Made by a program: the position numbers and the translations under genes. The notes under the pieces were generated by a model. It ran no database searches. It was not told the origin of the DNA and saw only the letters and a list, made by a program, of their open reading frames with translations. This document shows positions 35,367 to 43,955 of a stretch of 58,728 nucleotides of DNA, piece after piece (the first letter of the stretch is position 1; each line of letters begins with the position of its first letter). This DNA is from Alphaproteobacteria bacterium UBA6347 (GTDB lineage Bacteria; Pseudomonadota; Alphaproteobacteria; CAAGCB01; CAG-977). The stretch covers positions 36,396-95,123 of the forward strand of contig DJRZ01000052.1 of the NCBI GenBank assembly GCA_002440235.1. The letters are read 5' to 3'.

Positions 35367-36849
35367 AAACCACGCGCCCGATATTTTGTCCTGCATCGCA
35401 AACCTGTCGAGCGACGAGGTTTTTACCCCGCCGAAAGTCGCGAACGCCATGCTGGATTTGCTGCCGCAAGAATTGTTCGCGAATCCGAAAACGACATTCC
35501 TTGACCCGTGTTGCAAAAGCGGCGTGTTTTTGCGCGAAATCGCCAAGCGGCTGCTGGTCGGGCTGGCGGATAAAATTCCCGATTTGCAACGGCGCATCGA
35601 CCATATTTTTCACAATCAGCTGTTCGGATTGGCTTTGACCGATCTGACCGGACTGACGAGCCGCCGCTCCGTTTATTGTTCCAAGGACGCGAGCGGCAAA
35701 TACAGCGTGTCTTTTTTCAAAAACCCGCAGGGACACATTCGCTACATACGATGCGAGCACGATTTTCAAAACGGCAAATGCCGTCAATGCGGCGCGTCGC
35801 AAAGCGAATACGACCGCGGCGAAGAGCTGGAAACACACGCCTATTCTTTCATACATTCGGACAAGGTTTTCAACGATATGCAGTTTGATGTCATTATCGG
35901 CAACCCGCCGTATCACTTGGATACTGACGGAGCGGGAAAACAGGCGCGCCCTATTTATCATTTTTTTATTGAACAGGCAAAAAAGTTAAACCCTCGTTAT
36001 CTGACGATGATCATTCCGTCCCGCTGGTTTTCCGGTGGTATGGGATTAGATGAATTTAGAAAGGAAATGCTATCCGATTCTCATATAAAGAGAATCGTCG
36101 ATTACTCACTATCTACTGAATGTTTCCCCGGCGTGGATATAGCAGGCGGAGTTTGTTATTTCCTTTGGGAAAGGGAATATAGCGGAGAGTGCGAATATAC
36201 CTATTTTGACAATGGTGCAAAGACTACGTTTGTTAGAAAATTAAATGAATTTGAGATATTTGTGCGAAATAATAGAGCCGTAAAAATAATTAGAAAAATC
36301 CAGAAAAAATGTGAAACGTCTATTGGAGATATAATGTCTTCACTTGGTCCATTTGGGTTGGGGACTGCCGAAAGAGGACAAGAACAAGAGCTTCAAGATT
36401 CTTATATTCTATTATCCAGTGCGGGAAGAAGTTTTATCTCTAAAAATTTAGTTAAAACAGGATATAAATACATTAATAAATGGAAAGTAATTATAGGAAA
36501 GGCAACATCGGCTGGAGCCGCAACAGCGAATAAAGACGGTCAAAGAAAAGTTATAGCAACACTTGATATTCTTGAGCCAAATGCCGTTTGCACATTTTCA
36601 TATTTTATTGGAGGTGCATTTTCATCAAAGCATGAAGCTATAAACTGCAAAACTTATTTGGCTACAAAATTTTCACGATTTCTTTTACTTCAAACGCTTT
36701 CTTCAATTAATATTACAAAAGACCGTTTTCAATTTGTCCCCGTGCAGGATTTTTCAAAGCCTTGGACGGATGCGGAACTGTATGAAAAATACGGGCTGAA
36801 CGACGAGGAAATCGCCTTTATCGAATCCATGATTCGACCGATGGAGTAA
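35359..36849 (+). CDS. Eco57I-type N6-adenine DNA methyltransferase with zinc ribbon
   Basis: 496 residues. A degenerate SAM motif I (TFLDPCCKSGVFL), then a zinc-ribbon-like insertion (CEHDFQNGKCRQCG, about 132-145), catalytic NPPY (residues 182-185, VIIGNPPYHLD), MIIPSRWFSGG and a C-terminal target-recognition region. The recognition part (about 36040-36720) is much more AT-rich than the flanking catalytic and C-terminal segments, showing a mosaic origin. Operon position is between the SAM-binding partner and the GIY-YIG/helicase gene. It presumably methylates the host sites of this R-M-like system. Confidence 0.85.
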   Translation: MTENHAPDILSCIANLSSDEVFTPPKVANAMLDLLPQELFANPKTTFLDPCCKSGVFLREIAKRLLVGLADKIPDLQRRIDHIFHNQLFGLALTDLTGLTSRRSVYCSKDASGKYSVSFFKNPQGHIRYIRCEHDFQNGKCRQCGASQSEYDRGEELETHAYSFIHSDKVFNDMQFDVIIGNPPYHLDTDGAGKQARPIYHFFIEQAKKLNPRYLTMIIPSRWFSGGMGLDEFRKEMLSDSHIKRIVDYSLSTECFPGVDIAGGVCYFLWEREYSGECEYTYFDNGAKTTFVRKLNEFEIFVRNNRAVKIIRKIQKKCETSIGDIMSSLGPFGLGTAERGQEQELQDSYILLSSAGRSFISKNLVKTGYKYINKWKVIIGKATSAGAATANKDGQRKVIATLDILEPNAVCTFSYFIGGAFSSKHEAINCKTYLATKFSRFLLLQTLSSINITKDRFQFVPVQDFSKPWTDAELYEKYGLNDEEIAFIESMIRPME

Positions 36850-36854
36850 AGGCG

Positions 36855-39320
36855 ATGACCGATCTGCTTTCCTTTCCCGCGCGCCCGAAAATCTATGCTT
36901 ACACTCTGCCCGAATACGCGGGCAAAAACTGGCTGAAAATCGGATACACGACCCGCGACGTGCGCGAACGCGTCAACGAACAGCACGGCGTTTTAAAACC
37001 GATCGATCAATCCGCTGAAATCGTGTTTGAAACCGACGCCGTGCGCGACGACGGCACTTTGTTTCTTGACCACGATTTTCACCGCTATATCGAACAAAAC
37101 AGCATCAAACATCTGCGCGGCGAATGGTACGAAATCACTCTGCCCGAACTGAAAGCGGCGATGACCGCCTTTAAAAGCCGCCGCGCCGCCTTTGACCGCG
37201 CCCGCGCGGAAAATTTCCCCATGCGTCCCGAACAAAAACGCGCCGTCGATACGACCGCCGCCTATTTCACCCGCTACGCCTATGCCGAAACGGGCAAAAC
37301 GCCGCATTTTTTATGGAACGCGAAAATGCGGTTCGGCAAAACATTCGCCGCCTATCAGCTGGCGAAAAAAATGGGGTGGTCGAAAATCCTTGTCCTGACG
37401 TTCAAGCCCGCCGTCAAAAGCGCGTGGGAATCCGATTTGAAAAACCACGTCGATTTCGCGGGCTGGCAATTCGTTTCTTTGGGCGGATTGCCGTATGACG
37501 CGATCGATCATTCAAAGCCGTTCGTCTGGTTCGCTTCGTTTCAGGATATGCTGGGCAAAAACGATTTGGGCGGCATCAAGCTGCACAACGAAGCCGTCCA
37601 CGCGATCAACTGGGACTGCATCATCTTGGACGAATATCATTTCGGCGCGTGGCGCGATAACGCCAAAGACTTGTACGACGCCGAAGATAAAGAGGACGCG
37701 CAACCCGACTATTACGACGAAGAATTGATGCCGCTGACGACGAACGCTTATCTGTACCTGTCGGGGACGCCCTTCCGCGCCCTGAACAACGGCGAGTTTT
37801 TGGAAGACCAGATTTTCAACTGGACATATTCCGACGAACAGCGCGCCAAAGAACAATGGACGGGCAAGGACAATCCGTACCTTGAACTGCCGAAAATGGT
37901 GCTGATGACGTATCAAATGCCGCGCGAAATCCGCAATGTCGCTTTGGCGGGCGAGTTTGACGAATTCGATTTGAACGAGTTTTTCAAGGCGGAAAAACGA
38001 GACGGCGATTTCGTCTTTAAACACGCCGACGCCGTCAAATGCTGGCTTGACCTGATCCGCGGGCAATACCTGCCGACGAACATCGACAGTCTGAAAACCG
38101 GCAAACGTCCGCCGATGCCGTTTTCGGACGCTCGATTGAGCGCTTGTCTGAACCACACGCTGTGGTTTTTGCCGAACGTCGCGGCGTGCAAAGCGATGAA
38201 AGCTTTGCTGGATAATCATTCGTTCTACAAGGGCTTCAAATTCAAAGTCGTTTGCTGCGCCGGCGGCGAAGCGGGCATGGGCGCGGACGCTTTAAGGCCC
38301 GTCGAAGAAGCGATTACGGAAAATCCGCTGAACACGCGCACGATTACTTTGTCCTGCGGCAAATTGATGACGGGCGTATCGGTCAAGGCGTGGGCGGGGA
38401 TATTCATGCTGCGCAACACGTCCAGTCCGGAAACGTATTTTCAGGCGGCTTTCCGCGTGCAAACGCCGTGGAAGCTGGTCAATCCGACGGGGCTTTATCC
38501 GAACGAAACGCAAATCGTCAAGCCTGTCTGCTACGTCTTTGACTTCGCGCCCGACCGCGCTTTGAAACAGATTTCCGAATACAGCGGACGGCTGGATTTG
38601 AATTCCGACGAAAAACCAGAAAAGAAAGTCGAAGAGTTTATCAAATTCCTGCCCGTGCTGTGCTATGACGGCGAAACGATGAACCTGCTGGACGCGGGGC
38701 AGCTGCTGGATATGGTCGTGTCGGGGACAGCTTCGACCATGCTGGCGCGGCGCTGGGAAAGCGCGCTGCTGGTCAATGTGGACAACGAAACTTTAAAGGC
38801 TTTGATGAACAATCCGCGCGCGATGGAAGCTTTGTCGCGCATCGAGGGATTCCGCAGTTTGAACAAGGAACTGGCGACGATCGTCAACCGTTCCGAAGCG
38901 TTGAAAAAAACGAAAAAAGAAGCAACGGGGAGCGAAAGCGCGTCTGAAAAACGCGAATTGACGAAAGAGGAAAAGGAAATCAAGTCGAAACGCAAGGAAA
39001 TCCAGCAAAAACTGCTGAAATTCGCGACCAGAATTCCCGTGTTCATGTATTTGACGGACGCGCGGGAACAAACGCTGAAAGATGTGATTACGCAACTGGA
39101 ACCCGCTTTGTTCCGCAAAGTCACGGGCTTGACGATACCGGATTTTGAATTGCTGGTCAGCATCGGCATTTTCAACGCGCAAGTGATGAACTCGGCGATT
39201 TTGGCGTTCAAACGGTACGAAGAAGCGTCGCTGGCCTATACGGGATTGGACAAGCACGAAAACGAACGCGTCGGCGGCTGGGACACCACCTTTACCGTCG
39301 ATGAAATGCGGCGAGTGTGA
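36855..39320 (+). CDS. GIY-YIG nuclease/SF2 helicase fusion, restriction subunit
   Basis: 821 residues. The N-terminal GIY-YIG (T5orf172-type) domain reads KIYAYTLPEYAGKNWLKIGY with TTRDVRERVNEQHG and a later catalytic-type glutamate helix (GEWYEI). An SF2 helicase follows: motif I in the variant MRFGKTFAA (about 157), DExH box LDEYHFG (about 256), TYLYLSGTP-like motif III (LYLSGTPFRAL) and a C-terminal helicase lobe with TYFQAAFRVQTPW. It is the presumed cutting and translocating subunit for the two methyltransferase-type genes upstream (gap of five bases). It is not a standard HsdR or Res protein. Confidence 0.8.
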   Translation: MTDLLSFPARPKIYAYTLPEYAGKNWLKIGYTTRDVRERVNEQHGVLKPIDQSAEIVFETDAVRDDGTLFLDHDFHRYIEQNSIKHLRGEWYEITLPELKAAMTAFKSRRAAFDRARAENFPMRPEQKRAVDTTAAYFTRYAYAETGKTPHFLWNAKMRFGKTFAAYQLAKKMGWSKILVLTFKPAVKSAWESDLKNHVDFAGWQFVSLGGLPYDAIDHSKPFVWFASFQDMLGKNDLGGIKLHNEAVHAINWDCIILDEYHFGAWRDNAKDLYDAEDKEDAQPDYYDEELMPLTTNAYLYLSGTPFRALNNGEFLEDQIFNWTYSDEQRAKEQWTGKDNPYLELPKMVLMTYQMPREIRNVALAGEFDEFDLNEFFKAEKRDGDFVFKHADAVKCWLDLIRGQYLPTNIDSLKTGKRPPMPFSDARLSACLNHTLWFLPNVAACKAMKALLDNHSFYKGFKFKVVCCAGGEAGMGADALRPVEEAITENPLNTRTITLSCGKLMTGVSVKAWAGIFMLRNTSSPETYFQAAFRVQTPWKLVNPTGLYPNETQIVKPVCYVFDFAPDRALKQISEYSGRLDLNSDEKPEKKVEEFIKFLPVLCYDGETMNLLDAGQLLDMVVSGTASTMLARRWESALLVNVDNETLKALMNNPRAMEALSRIEGFRSLNKELATIVNRSEALKKTKKEATGSESASEKRELTKEEKEIKSKRKEIQQKLLKFATRIPVFMYLTDAREQTLKDVITQLEPALFRKVTGLTIPDFELLVSIGIFNAQVMNSAILAFKRYEEASLAYTGLDKHENERVGGWDTTFTVDEMRRV

Positions 39321-39368
39321 AATATAGGCAATCATCTTCGTGTTTGTTAGGTTCATAAAAGGATAAAA

Positions 39369-40436
39369 TCAGACGATTATAGCCGCAATCCGATTTGCTA
39401 ACTTTTCCTTAAATGCGGGGAGATTATCTTGATTCCAAAAGATAATGTTCCGATGTTCCAAATCAAAATGAATGCCTTCCCGTTCAATTGTTCCGTCGTT
39501 TCTTTTAACTTGTCGTTGCCAATCTTCGTGGCATGTATAAATAACAGGAAGCCCTAAACCATAAGCAAATCCCGCCTCCCAATATACGCCACCGCGATAT
39601 CCGGTTAAATCCGCAACAATAAATCTACTGCGGCGAATTTGTGCAATCATTTCATCATTAATGTCATTGATATGTTCGACTTGATACAAAACACGAGAAG
39701 AAAAACGTCCGTCAGCTTCAATAGCCGGAGATATGGCTTTATCATAAACATCATACATATTAGGCTTATGGTTTTCTCTGTCTTCTTCGTTGCTAAACCA
39801 CATGGCAACAAACGCTTGGTGTGAATCCAGTTGTTTCTTATTTAAAGCTTCGAATACGTCCCACCCTTTTTTAGAAAGAGACGGCTTTAATTCAAAAAGC
39901 ATCGATGCGGCAAAAGTATCAAAATTAAACAACTCTTTCGTCGTTAGTCCTTCGTCTTCCAAAACTTGAGATAGATATTCTAAATTTGTTTCATTTTCAC
40001 ACCCAAAATAAGCATAAGAATAACCATTAAAACAAATTCCTTTATCTTCATCATGAGGATATTTTAAATAACGTCCTGTCCACCAAATATATTGTTCAAT
40101 CTGCTCCGATAAAGATAAAGGATAGCGTATTTTTTGCCCGAGATATTCGTTTGTTAAAATGGGAATTTCGTTTGTTCCCATACATTTTTTTTGAACCAGA
40201 TAAACTAAGCGCGATGTTTCTCTATCGAAGTCATCTTTATTTGTTGTTTGATCTTCAAGATTTATTTTTCTAGCATCAAAAAGAAATTGTTGTTTTATAC
40301 CATTATCCAGTTTAAAAGTTCCACATATATCACAATTTATTGTTCTGTGTTCGTTATCCATAAACCGTTTACAGACACTGCCACAGATTGGACATTTCCA
40401 ATCTTCCAAATAAATGTCAGAAGGAATTTGATACAT
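39369..40436 (-). CDS. zinc-ribbon protein with nucleoside 2-deoxyribosyltransferase-like domain
   Basis: 355 residues. An N-terminal zinc ribbon (CPICGSVC ... CDICGTF), a middle helical part, and a C-terminal Rossmann-like domain. The C-terminal domain includes QAFVAMWFSNEEDRE, IEADGRFSSRVLYQVEHIND and RSRFIVADLTGYRGGVYWEA followed by GFAYGLGLPVIYTCH. That is the pattern of nucleoside 2-deoxyribosyltransferase/TIR-like nucleotide-hydrolysing proteins found in defence islands. It could consume nucleotides or NAD on infection. GGAG six bases before the ATG at 40436 decides the start. It is AT-rich and convergent with the helicase gene. Confidence 0.65.
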   Translation of the reverse strand: MYQIPSDIYLEDWKCPICGSVCKRFMDNEHRTINCDICGTFKLDNGIKQQFLFDARKINLEDQTTNKDDFDRETSRLVYLVQKKCMGTNEIPILTNEYLGQKIRYPLSLSEQIEQYIWWTGRYLKYPHDEDKGICFNGYSYAYFGCENETNLEYLSQVLEDEGLTTKELFNFDTFAASMLFELKPSLSKKGWDVFEALNKKQLDSHQAFVAMWFSNEEDRENHKPNMYDVYDKAISPAIEADGRFSSRVLYQVEHINDINDEMIAQIRRSRFIVADLTGYRGGVYWEAGFAYGLGLPVIYTCHEDWQRQVKRNDGTIEREGIHFDLEHRNIIFWNQDNLPAFKEKLANRIAAIIV

Positions 40437-40491
40437 AATGCACTCCATTAATAACTTAAAATTGTAATAGATTATAAATGATGCACGATAT

Positions 40492-40519
40492 AAAAAACAA
40501 GGCGGAATTATTCCGCCCT
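40492..40519 (-). terminator. intrinsic terminator after the AlpA-like gene
   Basis: GGCGGAA / TTCCGCC hairpin overlapping the stop codon region, followed on the minus strand by a T-rich run. Confidence 0.7.
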
Positions 40520-40738
40520 GTTTGTCGATACGTTTTCATCAATCCATTCGTCCAAGTCGGATTTGCGGTATCGTATGACTTTGCCCAGTTTGACGAACGG
40601 CAATCCGTAACGATTTGTCATACGCCAAACGGCAAGCGTGTTGATTTTTACGCCGATATAAACGGCGGCGTCCCGCGGCGTCATCAATCCCGACGGCGCG
40701 ACATTGCATACTTCTTTGACCGGAGTTGCTTTTTGCAT
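40508..40738 (-). CDS. AlpA/excisionase-type MerR-like DNA-binding protein
   Basis: 76 residues: MTPRDAAVYIGVKINTLAVW, then RMTNRYGLPFVKLGKVIRYR and KSDLDEWIDENV, a complete MerR-type winged helix as in AlpA regulators and excisionases of tRNA-borne elements. GGAG about eight bases upstream of the ATG. It is the gene nearest the tRNA-Leu at the right end of the island, which suggests it belonged to an integrated element. Confidence 0.85.
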   Translation of the reverse strand: MQKATPVKEVCNVAPSGLMTPRDAAVYIGVKINTLAVWRMTNRYGLPFVKLGKVIRYRKSDLDEWIDENVSTNRAE

Positions 40739-41073
40739 ATTTTTTTCTCCCGAACAGAAAGGAGAAAAGCGGTAAAAAAAAACACATTTTTTTCCTCTGT
40801 TAATTAAATAAAGTTTGAAAATGCGCTCAGAAAATTCTGCCGTTGCTCAAAAGCGTGTTTATTAAACCAAAACCGCTTGCCAAAATCAATATGAAGAATG
40901 TTCACAGGAAACTGTTTATGATTGATAACGATTGCGGCTTGAAAAACGCATCCGATTTAAGGATAATGATTTTGTTCGTTGGCAGGAACGAAACGGAAAT
41001 GGCGGTGCCCCAAGGGTGCCCCGAAACATTTTTGAAAGCAAACGGGAAAGGTCGCCGAACGACATAAAAAACG
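40739..41073. other. gap between the AlpA-like gene and tRNA-Leu
   Basis: About 335 bases. The left end carries the AlpA-like ribosome site. No gene, clear hairpin other than the tRNA terminator, or repeat of the tRNA 3' end was seen. It is where an att site or a lost integrase gene would be expected. Confidence 0.3.
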
Positions 41074-41097
41074 TAAAAAGCCCCGAAATCGGGGCTT
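41074..41097 (-). terminator. intrinsic terminator after tRNA-Leu
   Basis: AAGCCCCG / CGGGGCTT with a four-base loop and T-run on the minus strand, four bases after the tRNA 3' end. Confidence 0.85.
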
Positions 41098-41100
41098 GGT

Positions 41101-41188
41101 TGGTGCGGATAGCGGGACTTGAACCCGCACGAGGACAAAGCCTCAACAGATTTTAAGTCTGTTGTGTCTACCATTCCACCATATCCGC
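41101..41188 (-). tRNA. tRNA-Leu (anticodon TAA)
   Basis: On the minus strand the acceptor GCGGATA pairs with TATCCGC and the encoded CCA follows the discriminator A. The anticodon arm is CAGAC-TTAAAA-TCTG with anticodon TAA. A long variable arm (GAGGCTTTGTCCTC) marks a class II tRNA, and the T-loop GTTCAAGTC is intact. Its 3' end faces the defence island. Confidence 0.95.
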
Positions 41189-41227
41189 GAAAGGCGTTCC
41201 TTTTTTCTTAGCACAAGGGCGGGCGAA

Positions 41228-41650
41228 ATGAAAAGACTGTTTTTAATTTCCGCGTTGATTTTTTTGAACGCCTGCGCGTCGTCGGACGTGGCGGACGGGA
41301 CGGGGTGTCCGGTCTTGTCCGGGCGGCGTTTTTCCGTCCTGTTCGACTACGGCAGTTCGGATCTGAGCGAAACCGCCGTTCGCCGGTTGGAGGAAGCCGC
41401 CGCCGAAGCCCGCGAAAACGGCGATTACGTTTGTCTGCTGGGGCGGCTGGAATACCGCGGCGTTCCAGCCGAACAGGGGCTGGAGGCTTTGGACCGCGCG
41501 AAAAACGTCGGCGAAATCTTTTTGCAGGAGGGCGTTTCGCCCGAAAAAATCTATGTCGGCATCAAAGCGCAAGAGGCTTTGACCGGTTTTTCCGCGCCTC
41601 AAACGGCGGCGGACGAACGGCACGTTTTGGAAATCGTCGTCGGGCGGTAG
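41228..41650 (+). CDS. small OmpA-like lipoprotein
   Basis: 140 residues. The lipoprotein signal ends in LNAC. The rest is a single OmpA-like domain: FSVLFDYGSSDLSETAVRRL, the helix-turn with ALDRAKNVGEIFLQEGVSPE and VLEIVVGR. Pal-like proteins bind peptidoglycan, though the binding Asp/Arg pair is not fully conventional here. The ATG at 41228 starts the signal peptide; the longer frame runs through the tRNA. Confidence 0.75.
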   Translation: MKRLFLISALIFLNACASSDVADGTGCPVLSGRRFSVLFDYGSSDLSETAVRRLEEAAAEARENGDYVCLLGRLEYRGVPAEQGLEALDRAKNVGEIFLQEGVSPEKIYVGIKAQEALTGFSAPQTAADERHVLEIVVGR

Positions 41651-41667
41651 GGAAAGATTCCGGAAAA

Positions 41668-41700
41668 GAAAAAGCCCCGTCGTTTAACGCGCGGGGCTTT
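41668..41700. terminator. bidirectional terminator between the lipoprotein gene and tRNA-Met
   Basis: AAAGCCCCG / CGGGGCTTT with a 12-base loop and runs of A and T on the two sides. Confidence 0.75.
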
Positions 41701-41704
41701 CGAA

Positions 41705-41781
41705 TGGTAGCGGAGGGGGGACTCGAACCCTCGACACGCGGATTATGATTCCGCTGCTCTAACCAACTGAGCTACTCCGCC
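41705..41781 (-). tRNA. tRNA-Met (anticodon CAT, elongator type)
   Basis: 77 bases with encoded CCA on the minus strand. Acceptor GGCGGAG pairs with CTCCGCT apart from the wobble end, the D-arm is GCTCAGTTGGTTAGAGC, the anticodon arm is GCGGAATCATAATCCGC with CAT, and the T-loop is GTTCGAGTC. The sequence is that of alphaproteobacterial elongator tRNA-Met. Confidence 0.92.
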
Positions 41782-41795
41782 ATCGGACAGGCAAT

Positions 41796-41824
41796 CTTTT
41801 AGCGTGTTTTTTCGCGCCTGTCAA
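41796..41824 (-). promoter_or_regulatory. promoter of tRNA-Met
   Basis: Minus-strand TTGACA and TAAAAG with a 17-base spacer, about 15 bases upstream of the tRNA. Confidence 0.55.
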
Positions 41825-41843
41825 CACGATTTTTCGGCGAACG

Positions 41844-42518
41844 TCAATTTTTATCGCCGTTTTTGGCGTTCAGCTGTTTTTCCAGCGCTTTGACCTGCGC
41901 TTTCAGGTCTTCCAGCGCTTTCATCATCGGGTCCGTTTTTTCGGCGGCGTAGGCTTCAAAGCATTTTTCCGCCTTTTTATTGCGGCAGCGCACGATTTGG
42001 GCGGGGACGCCGACGGCGGTGGCGGCTTCGGGAACGTCTTTCAAAACGACGGCGTTCGATCCGATGCGGGCGTCGTCGCCGATGACGATGGGACCCAGCA
42101 GTTTCGCGCCCGCCCCGACGATGACGCGGTCGCCCAGCGTCGGGTGGCGTTTGCCCCGCGACGTCGACGTCCCGCCCAGCGTCACGCCGTGGTAAAGGGT
42201 CACGTCGTCGCCGATTTCGGCGGTTTCGCCGATGACGACGCCGGTCGCGTGGTCGATGAACAGGTTTTTGCCGATTCGCGCGGCGGGGTGAATGTCGACG
42301 CCCGTCAAAAAACGCCCGAACGCGGACAAAACGCGCGCCGTCGTGCGGAAATTCCGTTCCCACAGGCAATGCGCCAGACGGTACGTCAGAATCGCGTGAA
42401 GTCCCGGATAGCACAGAAACACTTCGATTTTCGAACGCGCGGCGGGATCGCGCCGCAGCACGGTGTCGGCGTATTCGGACGTTTTTTCAAAGATTTCTTT
42501 CGGCGAAAGCTTGAACAT
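41844..42518 (-). CDS. cysE: serine O-acetyltransferase
   Basis: 224 residues. An N-terminal helical part is followed by the left-handed beta-helix with CysE signatures: [40 protein letters not shown] and [20 protein letters not shown]. It makes O-acetylserine from serine and acetyl-CoA, the first step of cysteine synthesis. The size suggests the shorter EpsC-type form. A C-terminal helix tail follows the hexapeptide domain. Confidence 0.92.
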   Translation of the reverse strand: MFKLSPKEIFEKTSEYADTVLRRDPAARSKIEVFLCYPGLHAILTYRLAHCLWERNFRTTARVLSAFGRFLTGVDIHPAARIGKNLFIDHATGVVIGETAEIGDDVTLYHGVTLGGTSTSRGKRHPTLGDRVIVGAGAKLLGPIVIGDDARIGSNAVVLKDVPEAATAVGVPAQIVRCRNKKAEKCFEAYAAEKTDPMMKALEDLKAQVKALEKQLNAKNGDKN

Positions 42519-42583
42519 TTTACCTTCATTCGGTTAAGATATAACTTTCAAAGCTTATAACCCACCCTTTGCAAGGTTTCAAT

Positions 42584-43282
42584 ATGCCCGATGTTATTTT
42601 TAACGGTCCCGACGGACGACTGGAAGGACGCTATCAGCCGGGGAAGGACGATGAAGCTCCGCTGGCTTTGATTCTGCACCCCGAACCGCTGGCGGCGGAC
42701 GGGACGATGAACAACCGCGTGACGTACACGCTGTATCAGGTGTTCGGCGCGCTGGGGTTCGCCGTGTTGCGGTTCAATTTCCGCAGGGTAGGGCGGTCGC
42801 AGGGAAAATACGACGACGGCGTCGGGGAACTGAGCGACGCGGCGGCGGCTTTGGACTGGCTGCAAACGATGAACCGGAACGCCAAAACGTGCTGGGTGGC
42901 GGGCTATTCGTTCGGGGCGTGGATCGGCATGCAGCTGTTGATGCGCCGTCCGGAAATCACGGGGTTCGTTTCGGTCGCGCCCCCTGCCAATTCAAAGGAT
43001 TTTTCGTTTTTGGCGCCGTGTCCGGCGTCGGGGCTGATTCTTCACGGGGGCGAGGATTCTCAGATTCCCGAAGCGTCCGTCGCCGCGTTGGCGGACAGGC
43101 TGTCGAAGCAACGCGGCGTGCATGTCCGCTACGCGATGTTCCCGCGCGCGGGGCACGCGTTTGACAATTATTTGAAGGACGTCGGTTTTGCCGTGCGTGA
43201 CTACGTTGTCGACGCGATGGCGAAAAAACACAAAAAATCCGCCAAAAACAAACCGAAAAAACTGCCGCCGCAAACTGCGTGA
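42584..43282 (+). CDS. alpha/beta hydrolase (COG2945-type)
   Basis: 232 residues. Nucleophile elbow GYSFGAW, an oxyanion-side HPEPLAADGTMNN and a catalytic-type Asp/His (HGGEDSQIPE, GHAFDNY). The RFNFRRVGRSQG motif is typical of this small hydrolase family. The substrate is unknown. A longer TTG start exists at 42569, but the AAGG seven bases before the ATG at 42584 is decisive. The C-terminus is unusually Lys-rich (KKHKKSAKNKPKK). Confidence 0.8.
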   Translation: MPDVIFNGPDGRLEGRYQPGKDDEAPLALILHPEPLAADGTMNNRVTYTLYQVFGALGFAVLRFNFRRVGRSQGKYDDGVGELSDAAAALDWLQTMNRNAKTCWVAGYSFGAWIGMQLLMRRPEITGFVSVAPPANSKDFSFLAPCPASGLILHGGEDSQIPEASVAALADRLSKQRGVHVRYAMFPRAGHAFDNYLKDVGFAVRDYVVDAMAKKHKKSAKNKPKKLPPQTA

Positions 43283-43328
43283 CGCAAAGAAAAGCCCGCT
43301 GGCGACGGCGGGGTTTCCGTTGTTTTTT

Positions 43329-43955
43329 TCACGCTTTTTTCAAAGCCCGCTTCAACGCGTCCAAATCGCCGGAGCACAAGGCGTCGCGCAACGCGTCCGT
43401 TTCGGATTCCGGACGGTCGTAGATTTTCATCGCCAGCAGTTCGCGGATCGTGTCGTCGTCAAACCGCTTTTTGATGACTTTCGCGGGATTGCCGCCGACG
43501 ATCGCGTAAGGTTCGACGTCCTTTGTCACGACCGCGCCCGCGGCGACGACGCACCCTTCGCCCAGACGGACGCCCGCGCAGATGATCGCGCGCATGCCGA
43601 TCCAAACGCCGTCTTCGATCACGGTGTCGCCTTTGCGGGCGTAGCTGTCGACGATCTTGTCCATAAAGGGATAGTCCGAAAACCAATCCATGCGGTGGGT
43701 GTTGTTGCCGCCCATGATGATGACCGTTTCCGCGCCGATGCAGACGTAATCGCCGATGTACAGCTTGTCCAGATCCCATTGCGGTTTCCAATGCGCCAAG
43801 CTGTACGCGTCGCCGTACAGATAGCGCACGACGCTGTCTTCAAACCCGCCCGTCCACGCGTCGCTGTAATAGCTTTTTGTGCCTTTGACGACAATGTTGG
43901 GGTTTTTGACGCTTTGGTGCAGATATTCGACGTTCGACCAATGCTTTGTCATCAC
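43329..43955 (-). CDS. CatB-like hexapeptide acetyltransferase
   Basis: 208 residues of left-handed beta-helix: [51 protein letters not shown] and [20 protein letters not shown]. This matches the Vat/CatB xenobiotic acetyltransferase group (chloramphenicol or streptogramin type), though many members have other substrates. Its start overlaps the preceding gene by four bases (ATGA), so they are co-translated. Confidence 0.8.
   Translation of the reverse strand: MMTKHWSNVEYLHQSVKNPNIVVKGTKSYYSDAWTGGFEDSVVRYLYGDAYSLAHWKPQWDLDKLYIGDYVCIGAETVIIMGGNNTHRMDWFSDYPFMDKIVDSYARKGDTVIEDGVWIGMRAIICAGVRLGEGCVVAAGAVVTKDVEPYAIVGGNPAKVIKKRFDDDTIRELLAMKIYDRPESETDALRDALCSGDLDALKRALKKA

Noticed and set aside
40843..41174. 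Several 70-90-codon frames between the AlpA-like gene and tRNA-Leu
   Set aside because: They overlap the tRNA or its terminator, lack ribosome sites and show no protein-like composition.
40739..41188. Attachment site at the tRNA-Leu 3' end
   Set aside because: The arrangement suggests one, but no matching direct repeat was found elsewhere in the window by eye and no integrase is present, so it is not called.
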